From NCBI GenBank assembly GCA_030435675.1, contig CM059625.1, positions 4,030,001 to 4,094,000 of the forward strand: a stretch of DNA of 64,000 bases, in the 5' to 3' direction. How positions within the stretch are numbered: position 1 is the stretch's first letter; every line of letters starts with the position of its first letter. Below are positions 35,501-47,400 of this stretch, one piece after another. The DNA is from Steinernema hermaphroditum (taxonomy: Eukaryota > Nematoda > Chromadorea > Rhabditida > Steinernematidae). Made by a program: the position numbers and the translations under genes. Below the pieces are notes generated by a model that searched no databases, was not told the DNA's origin, and worked only from the letters and a program-made list of their open reading frames with translations.

Positions 35501-38500
35501 CGCGTTTGTCCACTCTATAGGCTTCCAGTTTGTGCTACCCCTATCATGGCGCCGCACACGAAGAACGAAGATGGAAAGTGGACAAACGTGTGGGTACGGT
35601 CGTCGGCCACAAACACAAATAAAAACATATATGTTATCGCGGATTTGAGTCGGACCGTTCTTCACTCTTTCGGCCTCTTTATTCCTATCTCCATCGGTGG
35701 CTGGTAAACAAGTAGTTTGCTATTGTGTGCTTTGCACTCTTTCGATTTTTTTTGCCCACGGACACGGTGCACCAAAACAGCTAATCGAAAGGAGAACTGG
35801 ATAATCGATGTCGAGCGATTAACTAGCTGACTCAGTGCTGCTTGCCTGTCAACACGTTTTTTGCAATCGCCGCCACGTGGGCTTAACTGTTGTGCACGCC
35901 GCTGCATCGTCGATAAGGCACGACGTCACACGTTTTATTTTCGATTGCAAATGTCAAATTGCACGCTAAGGCGGCCATCACATGGAGCACATCAGCAAGA
36001 GATCCAAAAAAACCGTTTTATCCAACGGTTTAATGTTGTATGTTTGTGAAGCAAACGGACACTTGAGGTGCACGGCGAAAGAAGTGCCGAAAATGATGAC
36101 GACGCCGCTTTTTCGACGAAAAGGCCGTTCTGATCGATTAGCTGGGTGATTGATTAAGAACTGACCGATCGATAACTATGTGCTGGTGAGGCTCAAAACA
36201 TCGATTTGCCATGTCTCGTGTTCTGAACGGCTGAATGGCAAAACAGGAAAAGAAAGAACTGGATATCGTAGTGGAGGAAACTGCACCGCCAGCGGGCTAT
36301 GATAAAAAGATATCGAAAAATTTTATCGGGGATAGAATGTCTCACAAGGTTCTCAGTTGATGTGTATTTGGATAACTTTGGTATGGTATCATGCTCTTGA
36401 ATTTCCTTATGGTTTGATCCCGTACGACCAAGATACCCTTCCACTTTCCAATAGCCAAAACAAGTGTCTAGCTATCGACATAATAACACTTTACAATTCC
36501 CAGCTCTTTCCGATAATCACTGATCGCTATCGACATCTGTTTGGCCACCGGTTCAACAAGCCAATCAGTTATTGTCTCAAAAAGAAACAACCAAGTGCAG
36601 ACACTGACGCAATGCGGAAAAAGTCATGTGCATCAAGTGCAGGAAAACTTCTATTTCGTAGCAGAAAGAAAAACAAAGCCATCAATGATCAGCGAAAGTG
36701 TAACTTCTCTTTGTTATTGACCGCGGAGTTACTTTTGTTATTACGGTTCCTGGTATCCTGATTCACTGGCGTCGTGGAACGAAGGCAGGGGACAAAGGGC
36801 GACCGGCTTCCGATGACGTTCCATCAACTCTTCCTTGCGCAGCTGAGACGATCTCCGCAAATTCACGCTAATTTTCCTGCCCATGTTAAACGCTCTCCAT
36901 GAAAGATTTCACCGCTACACACCCGTTTGCAATGCGTTCTTTCGAGGTCATCATTTTTGCACGAACTAGCTGCGGGTTTCGATTCATGGCAACCGGTTCT
37001 GCACATCTAACCATGCGTTGGCTCATTTCTTTCGCCTAACTTCTTCGACAATCCAGCAAAAACGGTACTTTGTACCTTGTCTCCGTCAACCATGTGTCTT
37101 TCTCTGTCTCCACTCACAATTGATGCGGTACCAAATTTTGAAAACAACCACTGAAGACACCTTTGAAATGACTGGTCAGCCAACTGTCGTCGACAGCCCC
37201 TCTCTACATTGCACTCTTCGCACCTTCGGGGTACATTCTTTTCTTCTCCACTTCGCGCAAATGACTCAGCCACGGTTTATTTAGATGTGCGATGGACATA
37301 TGTGCGTTACGAGTGACCATTGGGGCACGAACAGTACGCGCTATCGAATCTGAACAGGGCCGGCAGATAAGCCGACACCAGAGAGGGGGCATTGCGATGA
37401 CCCAGGCGCGCCGAATGTTGCAAATGCTGATTTAGTGGGCACGTGTATGTGAGTGCGATCGCACGTGCACTGTCACGTGCAGCTGACCTGTGGAAGCGGC
37501 GACAACAACGACGACAACGTCGACGACGACGAAGACGAAGAACGGGAGAAGAAGTGATGTATGATTGAAGCCGGTAAACAAGGCTGACAACGGTGGACGA
37601 AGCAGAATGGGATTGGAGCGAGGAGCCATGGGGAGAGCGAGAGCGAAAGATTGGTGATGATAGCAAGAAGCGAGCGAGAAAAACACAAAAAAATACAAGA
37701 GGAGAAAAACGGACGGTACATGGAACATCACATTGATCAGTGTCCTGCTGGCTTCAGGCGGCTCCAGAGGAACATGAAGGCAAAAAGTCCATTCAGCAAA
37801 AACCGTTATTTGCCTGCCTTGCTCATGGTCTCTTATCAGCGGCGCGATTCGGCTGAAACAAGGAGCATGAAGTAAGTCACATAACAATGTGATTCGCCTT
37901 ATTGTTATAATGCTGTAAAGAACAAAGATAAAAACCTCCTTTAAACGGCATCCTGTTTACGCAGCAAATTCCTGCTTAGGGCAAAGGTCGGCAACGACGC
38001 AAACATTTCCAGCTGACTGCGCGCTAGGACTGCTCGACGTCAAGATTGTGCTTTGCATCCATCGTTCTTCAGTCGACGCCGCCATGATGTGGGGGTTCGC
38101 GGCAGCGCAAAGGTCGCCGCTAAACACTTTCCTCTAGGTCTTGCCGCTCTTCTCCTTCTCACAACAGTTTAACTATAACCGGATGACATCCGATCCATCA
38201 TGCAGTACGGTGCTCCTCGCCCCGGCGCTTCTCTCCTTCTGCTGCTGCATCAGCACGACGCCCGAGGAAACGGTTGTCCGCCACGGTGCGTTCGGACGGT
38301 TTGTGTGGCGGTCCGAACTGACAAACAAACGTTTTCGTCGAAACGACGCGCTCATGCGCTGCGCTGCAAACAACAATCGTTTTTTGTGAGCTGGTTTGTT
38401 GGTTTGTACGGTGCACGCACGTGGCTGACGACGACGACGTGGAACCCCGTCAGAAGCAAAAGTCCGGATAGTGTGCGTGCGACCGTATTTTCTGAGAGCA

Positions 38501-39004
38501 CAAAGATGTGATGGGCTACGTAAGAGCAACAAGTTTTATACTGTTTATTAATATTTTCTATTATTCTTCTTTGAAGTCGTATATCCCGAAGTCAATAAAT
38601 AAATACTACGATCATATGTGCAGAAATATGTGGGAATCAATGTGAAGAGGAAAAATGGAAAAAGAGAAAGAGAGAGAGAGACAAAAAATAGACGCCTCAC
38701 AAAAATAAGACACAATTAAAGCTCTAGTAGCGGTGTCGTGGAAGAAGTGTCAGTCGACAAGAATGGGAAGACACAAACGTGGATTCTCTAGTGAAGTGCT
38801 AGGCGACCGTGTCTACCACAGAAGAGGACTTAGGATGAGGGGCAAGGCAAGTTGAGGAGGTCGGATAAGGAAATGAGGAAGTAGGAATGGTGGATACGCG
38901 TCTGCTCGAATAAAATAGAATTATTAGAACACTGTGGCAGTGGAGGCGTATATGAAGAAGTTTCCCGTATAGTAAGTAGAAAAGGCGTTGCGACACTTGA
39001 CGTC
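32537..39004. other. long gene-free region
   Basis: About 6.5 kb with no exon series I can support on either strand. It contains a trinucleotide-rich (GAC/GAA) low-complexity tract near 37500-37560, a GA-rich microsatellite at about 38650-38690, and short direct repeats such as GGCACAATTCCAC near 35232 and a related copy near 35273. Open frames in the 37.4-37.9 and 38.2-38.5 kb parts are low-complexity artefacts. It may hold regulatory DNA for the flanking genes. Confidence 0.5.
38650..38692. repeat. purine-rich (GA)n microsatellite
   Basis: Run dominated by GAAAAAGAGAAAGAGAGAGAG with few interruptions, in non-coding DNA downstream of the 39-kb gene. Confidence 0.6.
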
Positions 39005-39936
39005 TTAGCACTCGGATTCGACAATTTCGTTCTCTTCGCTAATGTCGAACAGTTGAGGGGAGGGCGGGCGAGAGGGGCCACGCTTCTTGATACCTCGGCT
39101 GGTGCGCAAAACGGCCGTTTGCGGGGAGGTGAGATGGCGGAGCAACTGAAAAACAGAATCGATTAATATGTGACGTACAAAAAGTCAGGGGTCAACAGAT
39201 AATTTATGTCGAGAATGAACGCGGACGCTAGATTCTAGCCGATAACACTCAGATTTTGGTGTCTTATCGGTGCTAGGAACTGTCTGGGTGTGAAAAGAGG
39301 CAAGCGAGCCGAATAAGCTTAAGTGATCTGTTTTAGCGCGTTGATTTGGATTCGCTTCAAAATGCGCGTAAATAATAAGAGAGTCGGTCGGAAAACAGAC
39401 CGTGCTGTTGACCCTAGAGCAAAACAGGATTTGAGCGTAGAGCGCGAACGAAGTGATGTTTGCAATGGTATTGGGTGACTGGCATTGGATTGCAGAAAAC
39501 ATTTGGATTACGAGGATAATGGTGTTTTTTTTCTGTTTTCAGACTATAGACAAAGACCAACCTGCATTTCGATTTCGGCAACCGATCGCTTGGCGCCCTG
39601 GGAAATGGTGCGGCGCATGTGCTGGATCGTCTTGGCACGGTCCTTCGAGTTCAGCTCACCGCAGCATCCCATGACGCAGATGATTGTCAGCCAGAAGAGT
39701 TGACGGCACCACTGCTGTAGCCTCGTGATGACCGCCAGGGCTACGGTGTGCTTGAAGGCGGCGGCGCTGGATTCGTATCGTTGCTGCTGCTGCTGACTGG
39801 AGCTCTGCGATGTGGAGGAGCGCGACTTCGACACGGAGCTGCAGCTCTTGGTGGTCGTCGGTTCGTTCATCTCCGAAGCGAGTTCAGGATGTTGCGAAGC
39901 GGAAAGCGAGGAGCACGGAAGAATGTCGGCAGACAT
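39005..39936 (-). CDS. small Ser/Gln-rich protein with a hydrophobic segment, unknown function
   Basis: Two exons, 39562-39936 and 39005-39145, joined by a GTTGGT donor and a TTTTCAG acceptor, giving 171 aa. Residues 1-60 are Ser/Thr/Gln-rich, with a short polyglutamine run (QSSSQQQQQRY). A segment LFWLTIICVMGCCG in the middle may be a short membrane anchor or a cysteine-rich hydrophobic patch. The following part is basic (SKDRAKTIQHMRRTISQGAKR). The tail is Pro/Arg-rich and ends acidic (QLFDISEENEIVESEC). I do not recognise a family. The ATG at 39936 follows an acceptor (TTATTCCAG) by about 45 nt, with only a TTG codon between, so it is the likely start. Composition and in-phase splicing favour a real gene. 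Confidence 0.55.
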
Positions 39937-42900
39937 ATTAGCGAGGGTGTTGCGGAACGGTTTGCAACTCAACGAGTTCTATCTGGAATAAACCGGTTTC
40001 ATTAGAGGGGTTTTCACACTTTTCAAGTGCGCGGTGAACCACGTCCACGTGGGTCGGACGAGTCAGAAGCAGACTAACTGATTCTGCCGAATCCATCGGA
40101 CCCAACTGTTAAGACAAACACAACACTCCCTGGTTATATTTGTTCGTCGCAACGCCGACGAAGGGGCGGAGCTTCGGTCATAATTAGGTCCAAAGAACGC
40201 TGCGGAGAGAGGCGTCATCCGCACACGGGGCACGTGCACCTACGCCCTCCGCGATGGAAAGTCGATCCGATCCGTTTATCCGACAGCGCACAATCCATAG
40301 ATGCCACCTTTAGCATGGATCACAAAATATCCCTACAGCCCGAATTCAAAAAAGCGTCGACGTCGGTTAGCACTGTAAAATTGCACAGTTTTGTGACTGA
40401 GTGGGCTCGTAAATAATTTCCTTTGATTGTTTTGAGTGAGTTGTTATTGCTCAACGTCCTACTGGCGGACAGATGGACGGTGGCAAGCCTCACGTGGGTC
40501 GAAGGCAGCTGTCAGACGTGCAATGCATGTGATCAAGATTGTTGTTGACATTGGGCTTGGTCGGGGTACATTAAAACGTTTCCATGTTTTTGTGTGTGTG
40601 TGGCCCTAGGCAGTGATGGATCGGGCCATGCCAATTGCATCATCGTTGTGGGGCGTCTGCGTTCACGTGAAAACGCAGAGATCACGTGTACCGTAGTCGC
40701 ACACAGTAGTCCGTTTTCCGCAGAAGGGGATATCGGTGACGTAGCGGTTGGATCAACACAACAGCGACTTGCTCGTCGCATGTGAACGTTCGCTGTCCGA
40801 AACAACAACGGTACAAGGTACGTGTGTCCGTTTTTGGCTGACTCATTTGTTGGCGTCGTTCCTTTTGGGTACCCCCGCATTCTTTTAAAAAAGACTATTC
40901 GACTGATTTCACCTTAGATTGATTGACAAAAAATGCTGAGTTAGCTTATCGATTGAGGAGCTTTATGGTTACTGAAGACTCTCTTCGACGAGAAGCACTG
41001 TTCCGAAAAGGAGCGCCTCTTCGAGAACGCAACCTAGCAGTGATAACCCCGATTGCCGTCGGTTCCACGTTCTCGCACCGATGCCGAACGGTCGGCCGGT
41101 TGCAGTCGGCACTTTAAACTATGCGAAATCGATGTGCTAAACAGAGCCCGCGCCAAATGCGCTCAGATCAAGGCTACGACATTGGAGTTGGTGTTTTGTG
41201 GCGCATCCATGCGGTTTCAATCAGCGCCATGCGGTGAACGCTTCAAACGACCACTCAGCGTTACCATAATCCAGAACGCGCGCGCACGCGAGCAACGAAC
41301 ACCCAGCGTGAGCTTCGGCATTTTCCAGCGGCGCACTTTCGCAGCATTCTACTTCCGGGATCGCTGGATGCTGTGCAGATGGATCACAGTTTTCGTTGCC
41401 TTTTCGGCGACCTTTGGCATCGATGCGTGCAGTGTTGCCCACTGTGACCGAATCGGTGCCGATAGCATGGCAAAGAGCATTAGCCAACACCCTCGCTTGC
41501 CAAAGATAGAGGAGCAGGCTACACTACGCACGTTGCAGGCACAAATTCACCGACGACCCTGAGCCGCATTTTGTGACATGACTTCGGACAAGGGAAATTG
41601 ACGTGGTCGGTGTTGGCGAAGGCCACTTTTTCGACGAGTGTTCTCCTATTCATGACTACGGTAGCCTGCTGGTTCAGCAGTTCGCCTCCCGATGGTCAGA
41701 GATCTTGGGCGCTGAGGTGAACCCCTCGGCATAGAAGGGTTATTTTCGGTTAAGAGGGTTTATCACCTTCTTAGGCAGCACGCACATGGACTGAACTGTG
41801 ATAAGGCTGTTCGGGGAGAGAAGAAAAAACGAAGTTGCCGCTGACGCAACACCTCTCCCCTCGTGGTCGTTTCTTTGATCGATCGGAGGTAATAGCATAT
41901 CACGGCTGCAAAAGCGGCATCGCCTTCTTTTTTCGACCTTCATGTGTCACGTCTAAAAGTGGCACATCGCACATTGTCGCTTTCGATTACGGTCCGAACA
42001 GTTTTTCGACGTTTCTAATTAATCGAAGGTTGAGAAACGCACAACAACTTTTTCGAATCAAAAGGGAAAAGTTTCTCGCCGACTAAAGGTCACGAATCGA
42101 AGAATCTGTGTATCTTCTAACGCGCAGAGGCGGAAACATTTTTATTTTGAGGATGACGTATCAATGTTGACGCAGACGAGCAGCTCGGTTAATGTCACAT
42201 CGCTACCGTAACCGATCCGCACCACTGCTAGCAGCTACCTATAAAAAGCCGCTCATAAACTTTAATGTATTTACGTCAACACTAACTTTGACTGTTTGTG
42301 GTCAAAGTTTGCATCCATTAGAGAAGTAAATATTGTCTTTAGCAACAAGACAGTCTGCCAATTAGTGTTAGTGATCCAGTCATTTGAAGAGATTGTCTAC
42401 ATGCGGTCCCGTTACGTGGGCAATAGTAGATGTTGGGTATGTTGTTGTTTGCGATGCAACTGGCTGTAGACTACAGACATGTTTTTAGAAGATTGCTGTC
42501 AATATCAATCTTCGCTTGTGGCTCCGATCTTTTCATGAGCGGTAAACCGGTGTGAGCTCCACAACCGGGACACGTAATTGGGCAACTTCTCAATGTGAAG
42601 TCCCGTGTCAGCGCGAATTAAGTTTGACTGTCTGAGCGGTGTGTCACGGCCGGTAACAATAACCGCAACATCGTTTCCCCAACTTCGTTCGCTACTTGGC
42701 AAGGGGGCGAAGTCCGCCGAGGCGCAGCGACGTGATGCGCCTAACCAAAGACGTTCTTCTCGATGTCAACGCCTCTACCCATCACTGTGCAACGAATTTT
42801 TGTCATCGCCGAAAAACCCAACCGCTAAACGTTTTATCTTTTCTTGTGCGGAGGATGGCGGAGAACAAAGACTACGCGGTGGCTGCAGTGGCGTTCCGGC

Positions 42901-43629
42901 AAACGCGATTTACGGAAGCGAAGAAGCATCTATCTTTTTGCCGAGGTGATTAAGGCAACGGCATAAAAAATGCCCTCTTGTTTACCGGTGCTCCCGCTGC
43001 ATTCTGCACAGCACCGTCGGCATTCCTCCGAGCAGCCCTAATTGACAGCAATCACAGTCGGCGTTTTATCTGTGGCCTCGTTCTTTTGTGTTTCCATGCT
43101 CGCACCCACATGGCATCCACATTTGTGCTCCAGTCACGTGTTCCTGTTTGCGCCGCTATGTGGCATCGGAGACAACAACCGATTCGGCTTTGCCATCCTG
43201 TAATGTTTATTTATATTTCGCTTATTTGCATTGGCAGTCAACCGGCGATTCCTCCAGTTTCGGACAAAAAAAACATTCAATGACAAAACATTGTATTTGC
43301 ACGTGAGCAGCAGTTACACGATGAAAACACGACCATCCATAGGCTGCGGCGTCACTTTTCGGGCAGAACGCAGTGGCGCCCTCCGGCGTCAACAGTCTTC
43401 CGAATGCCGTTTGGGTACGGACGTGGAGAGCAAAGGTTCCCATAAGGGTGGTTAACTAAATTTCGGTTTACCGTCAACAAATACGCGTAAAAATAGAAGA
43501 CATCGGCTGCAGGTGAGACGGTGGGTGGTCACGTCGACGGCTTGCAGCTCACGTCACGAGATCGAGTGCGTTTGGAGCAAAAATGTCCTGCCCGGTGCTC
43601 TGCAGTTTTTTTTTCTGGTGGCTGAACTT
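39937..43629. other. gene-free region with GC-richer open frames
   Basis: Several overlapping open frames (for example 41053-41562 +) exist on both strands, but none shows a domain, a splice series or a biased composition. They probably reflect locally higher GC content. I see no gene here. Confidence 0.45.
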
Positions 43630-44150
43630 CTACTGAACTGGGGGCTCATCAAATAGAGTCGTTAGAAGCATCTCACTGAACACCGGAGTCATCAGAAAAG
43701 TTACAATCTCATCGAAATTGGCATTGTAGATCGGATACGATACAAATGGGACGAACTGGGTGGTTGGATAGCCCGAAAAGGCAGTGTACGGATTTATTGC
43801 GGCCGAATGTGGAATTGGCTCGATGATTGATAACTCCACTTTAAGGGCATGGCTACAAAGTTAGCTTTGCACTGCATGGGAATTTTATAACTGCGCCCAA
43901 CCGGGAAATTGCAACAGATTTCTCACCGTAGATTTCTACAAAAAGGGTTCACTGAAACTATGACGCAGCAGCCAGCAGGTAAGTGCAGGACAGCAGAATA
44001 CGATAGTTCGCCTAGCGTCTCATGCACTTTCCTTCCTAAAATCATTACGTAGGCGTTTATCTCGTTGAAGTTTTTCTGAAATAGTTGTACCTTTGCTCTT
44101 GGGAAGATTGTTCTTGATGAGAAGAGACAGGCAAATAATGCACACATCAT
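43630..44150 (-). CDS. possible two-exon orphan gene, unknown function
   Basis: Exons are 43927-44150 and 43630-43852, joined by a 74-bp intron with GTGAGA donor and CTTTGTAG acceptor. The phases agree and the product is 148 aa, ending in TAG at 43630. The sequence has a short hydrophobic start (MMCALFACLFSS), then NAYVMILGRKVHETLGELSY, an AVLHLPAGCCVIVSV segment and a proline/aromatic-rich C-terminus (HSAAINPYTAFSGYPTTQF). The second exon has the look of conserved secreted-protein sequence. No family is recognised. The start could lie in a further upstream exon; the ATG at 44150 is simply the first in frame. A palindromic E-box cluster lies about 270 bp upstream. Confidence 0.45.
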
Positions 44151-44423
44151 TTATACAATCCAGCCGCCTCAACTACCGTATACCTTCACGGTCCGACGAT
44201 ACTTTGCTTTGTTTTTTCGCTCTCGATTCTGTTCATACTGTGGAAAACCAAGAGTCATCTTTTGATAAAATTAATTGTTCTGTTTGTACGCGTCAACCGG
44301 ACACAGCAAAATAGCTTTATTTTTTGAACAGAGTCCATAGTTCCCATTGAACGGGGCCTTGTGCAAAATAATACATTGGACTAGTACTCCTAAACTAACA
44401 AGCTTCTGCTTGTTCTCCGTGTG

Positions 44424-44449
44424 CACGTGAACGAGCAGCTGTTCACGTG
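44424..44449. promoter_or_regulatory. palindromic E-box cluster
   Basis: CACGTGAA, ten bases that include CAGCTG, then TTCACGTG: an inverted pair of CACGTG E-boxes flanking a third E-box. bHLH and bHLH-Zip factors bind CACGTG and CAGCTG. It lies upstream of the predicted gene at 43630-44150 (-). Function is inferred. Confidence 0.45.
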
Positions 44450-44450
44450 C

Positions 44451-47400
44451 GAGAGCAAAGATTTCTGGCAGCAATTCAAACAAATCGCCCCGAGGTGATG
44501 TAACGCTTCCGACGATGATGATGATGCGCTCTCACTTCCCGCTCTTTCGTACCCCGCGTCCGGGTGATCTCTGCATTGCACCGACGCTCTCCTCGGGGAT
44601 GCGACACACTTCAACGGCCCGGAGCCGGTTTCCGTGGATATCCACTGTACTCAGACTAATTCGTCGGGGGGCGAAGGGCGCTCAAACAGACAACTCTCTA
44701 TACAGTACAGAAAACAGTCGTAAATCGTGCGAAAAACAAGAACTCATCCCTTCATCGTTCTTTGCGGTTTACTGTAGCGCCGCTGTTTTGACGCAATAAT
44801 CCAACTACCGCACGTAACGATACCGCGATAACGTAGACCGCCGTTCATAAGTTCATGTGACCTTTAAGGGTACAGTCTTTGTGGAATCGGTTTCCGGGCG
44901 GACAGCTGACGTGTTCGTAAATTTCAAATATGAACGAACTATTCTCGGGGGTGTAAAAGAGATATGTTTATGCGTTCGATCGGGCATTCCTTAAATTTTC
45001 TGGCACACGTAGAAAGGTCTGACCAGTTGTTGGTCGGGCGACGTCGCTTGGTCAAAGACAGCGACCACTGGAGTAGGAGAGTGTTGGCGAAACGATGACA
45101 TCAGACGGTACGGTAGGATCTGGTTTTGGAATACGTGATGATGTCAGGTGGTACGGTAGCTGCAGATTTAATCTGGTTTGAAGGACGTCGACTGGGTTCC
45201 CAAAAAAGAATCAAACCTCTTCTTGAAAGCATTTGTTGTGTAGCAAGATGTGCCTGATAACCTTCCAAAAGCTCAGAGGAAGGCTCAGTGATCAGTTGCC
45301 ACTTATGAGCTGCGGAGTGATTCTTGCAAACATCTCCGTGAGACGAACATATCATCTGAGTATTCTTTAATACTACTAGACCGTTCTGCTTTCTCGTACA
45401 CGTTTAATTACATCATTTTTTGCAAAGATGAGCTTTCGAGAGTGCACAAGGAAACTGGCACTGAGCGATCTCTGACGTGTACCGTAATCACTTCTGAACG
45501 ACCACGTACCAGCCGTGAATCAAAGACGAGCGGTGACCACAGCCCATCTATTCTGGGGTAACCCTGTTAAGTCATTGAACTGATTGCATCACTTTAAAGC
45601 AATAGCTTCACCGGTGTTTGGGGGAACCTATCACATAGGGACGGGAATTCTGGCGGAGACAAAGATTTCTTGGGTTAGTCATCCAAGGCTACCCAAATTC
45701 TCAAAGACAACCAGATCTTTGTCGGTTTAATGCGTTCTGATTCGATTTCGGGAATGACTCATTCTCTTCGATTCCCTAAGGGGAATCTGTTCTAGCAAAA
45801 AAAGCTACAATTTCTGGCTGAACGCCGACGTCCTTTCGCAATCAAATGACATATTATTTTTGCTATCGTCTAATCCATCTTCTGCCATTTGCTTGATGCA
45901 GGGCGACATTTATAATCAGGAGTGCAAAGTGCAATGACAAAGTAAAGCGAGTTTTACTGTAAAGTTGTACCAGCAGTCATTCAAATTTGGCTTCTTCGTC
46001 TTTCTAGAATTTTAAGATGCTTTTCCCGATTATAGATCCATTAGGCGACTTAGTCGTTGATTTGTGAGCCTGTACACTCAGCATTGACTCAGATTGTCGT
46101 GTTGAAAAGAAGGCAACAACAGCCGCTCCTGATAAGCAAATGCGATTCATCATAAACAGAAGAAGAACTACCCGATCCTCGCGCTGGCCCTCAAAGTACG
46201 TGCAGTGGAAAACTCCACAAGAGTGTCACAAGATCGTCTCCGAGAACTTCGTTCTCTTCCTTGATTTGGCCACAGAACAAATACGTGTGTCGCCCAACAG
46301 AAGCTACCGTACCCCAGCTCTAAAAAGGACACACCGCACTTCCCGGCGTTCGGATCCAAAACATTCTTTGGTGACCATAAAGTACGACTTCACGTGCTGA
46401 GCAAAGTACTCCGTGGGAACGGGTGCACCGCAGCCGGCAGCCAGGGCGACGTGCCTTGGGGTTTTCCTTCTCCACTCAGGGCGATTTTGTCGTCGACGGA
46501 AGTTAACAAGTCGCGGCAGACAACTGACGAATTGCGAACCGGTGTTCAGACAGACTTTGCACTCTGCACCCACGACACCAATTCCTCAACGCGTACGGGA
46601 GTTGATTCATCTGTTACAGCTGATTGGTCGGCGTTCTGAATTTCATGTGAACAAGGCTGACGAAATGCGTACTCTGGATCTGCGTTCTTTCGTGCGAAGA
46701 CACGGAAGGGTGCTGCGTTCCAGCAAAGAAACGTTTTATGAGCAGCGGTTGAAATATTTGATCGACAATGTGGTTGTGGGTCTCGTGCCTCGAAATGAGC
46801 GACGAAGCAATGTTTCAAAGCAAAAGAGGGGATAAATGATTTGGACTTGGCAGAATTCCTGCTGAGAACGAAAAAAGACTGAAGGCTACCTGGCTGGTAT
46901 ACCATTATGTAAGGGTCGATGACCGTTCACGCCGTCATTTGCGGATCAGAGAACCAGAACACGATCCACAACGAGGCGGTTTGAGAGTACAATAAAAACC
47001 GCGATGTCTAAGATTCAGTACACCGCGTATATACGAACCTCGGTAATCTGTTGGTATACTGTAGGTTTTCTTGTATGAAGCTGGCAATATAACGACTGTT
47101 ACTGTTCATGTTATTAGTACCACTGTTTCCTGTTGTTCCCTAGATCCGATTTGGATCGCTGGTCCACCATTCCCTGACGAATGCGTTCAGGATATCTGAA
47201 TAACTGATCACCATAACTGAATTGGCCAATGTCCCGATTTTCTTATTGTTTGGCGAGACGCCTTCCTTCACATGATCTCCGTCATACTTGTTCCCAAAGT
47301 GCTCGTGTGACGCGAACACCGACTCCTAGTAGACGATAGCTGCTGTGGTAGAGGTGCAGAAGTACATCCATCCACTGCAGACAGGGAAGTGTTCCGCCGA

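Noticed and set aside
37432..37887. 151-codon frame (-) with Ser, Val and Leu runs
   Set aside because: Produced by GAC/GAA trinucleotide low-complexity DNA read in reverse.
41053..41562. Longest single open frame in the right half (169 codons, +)
   Set aside because: No domain, no splice context, and other frames on both strands are open in the same GC-richer block. Composition looks random.
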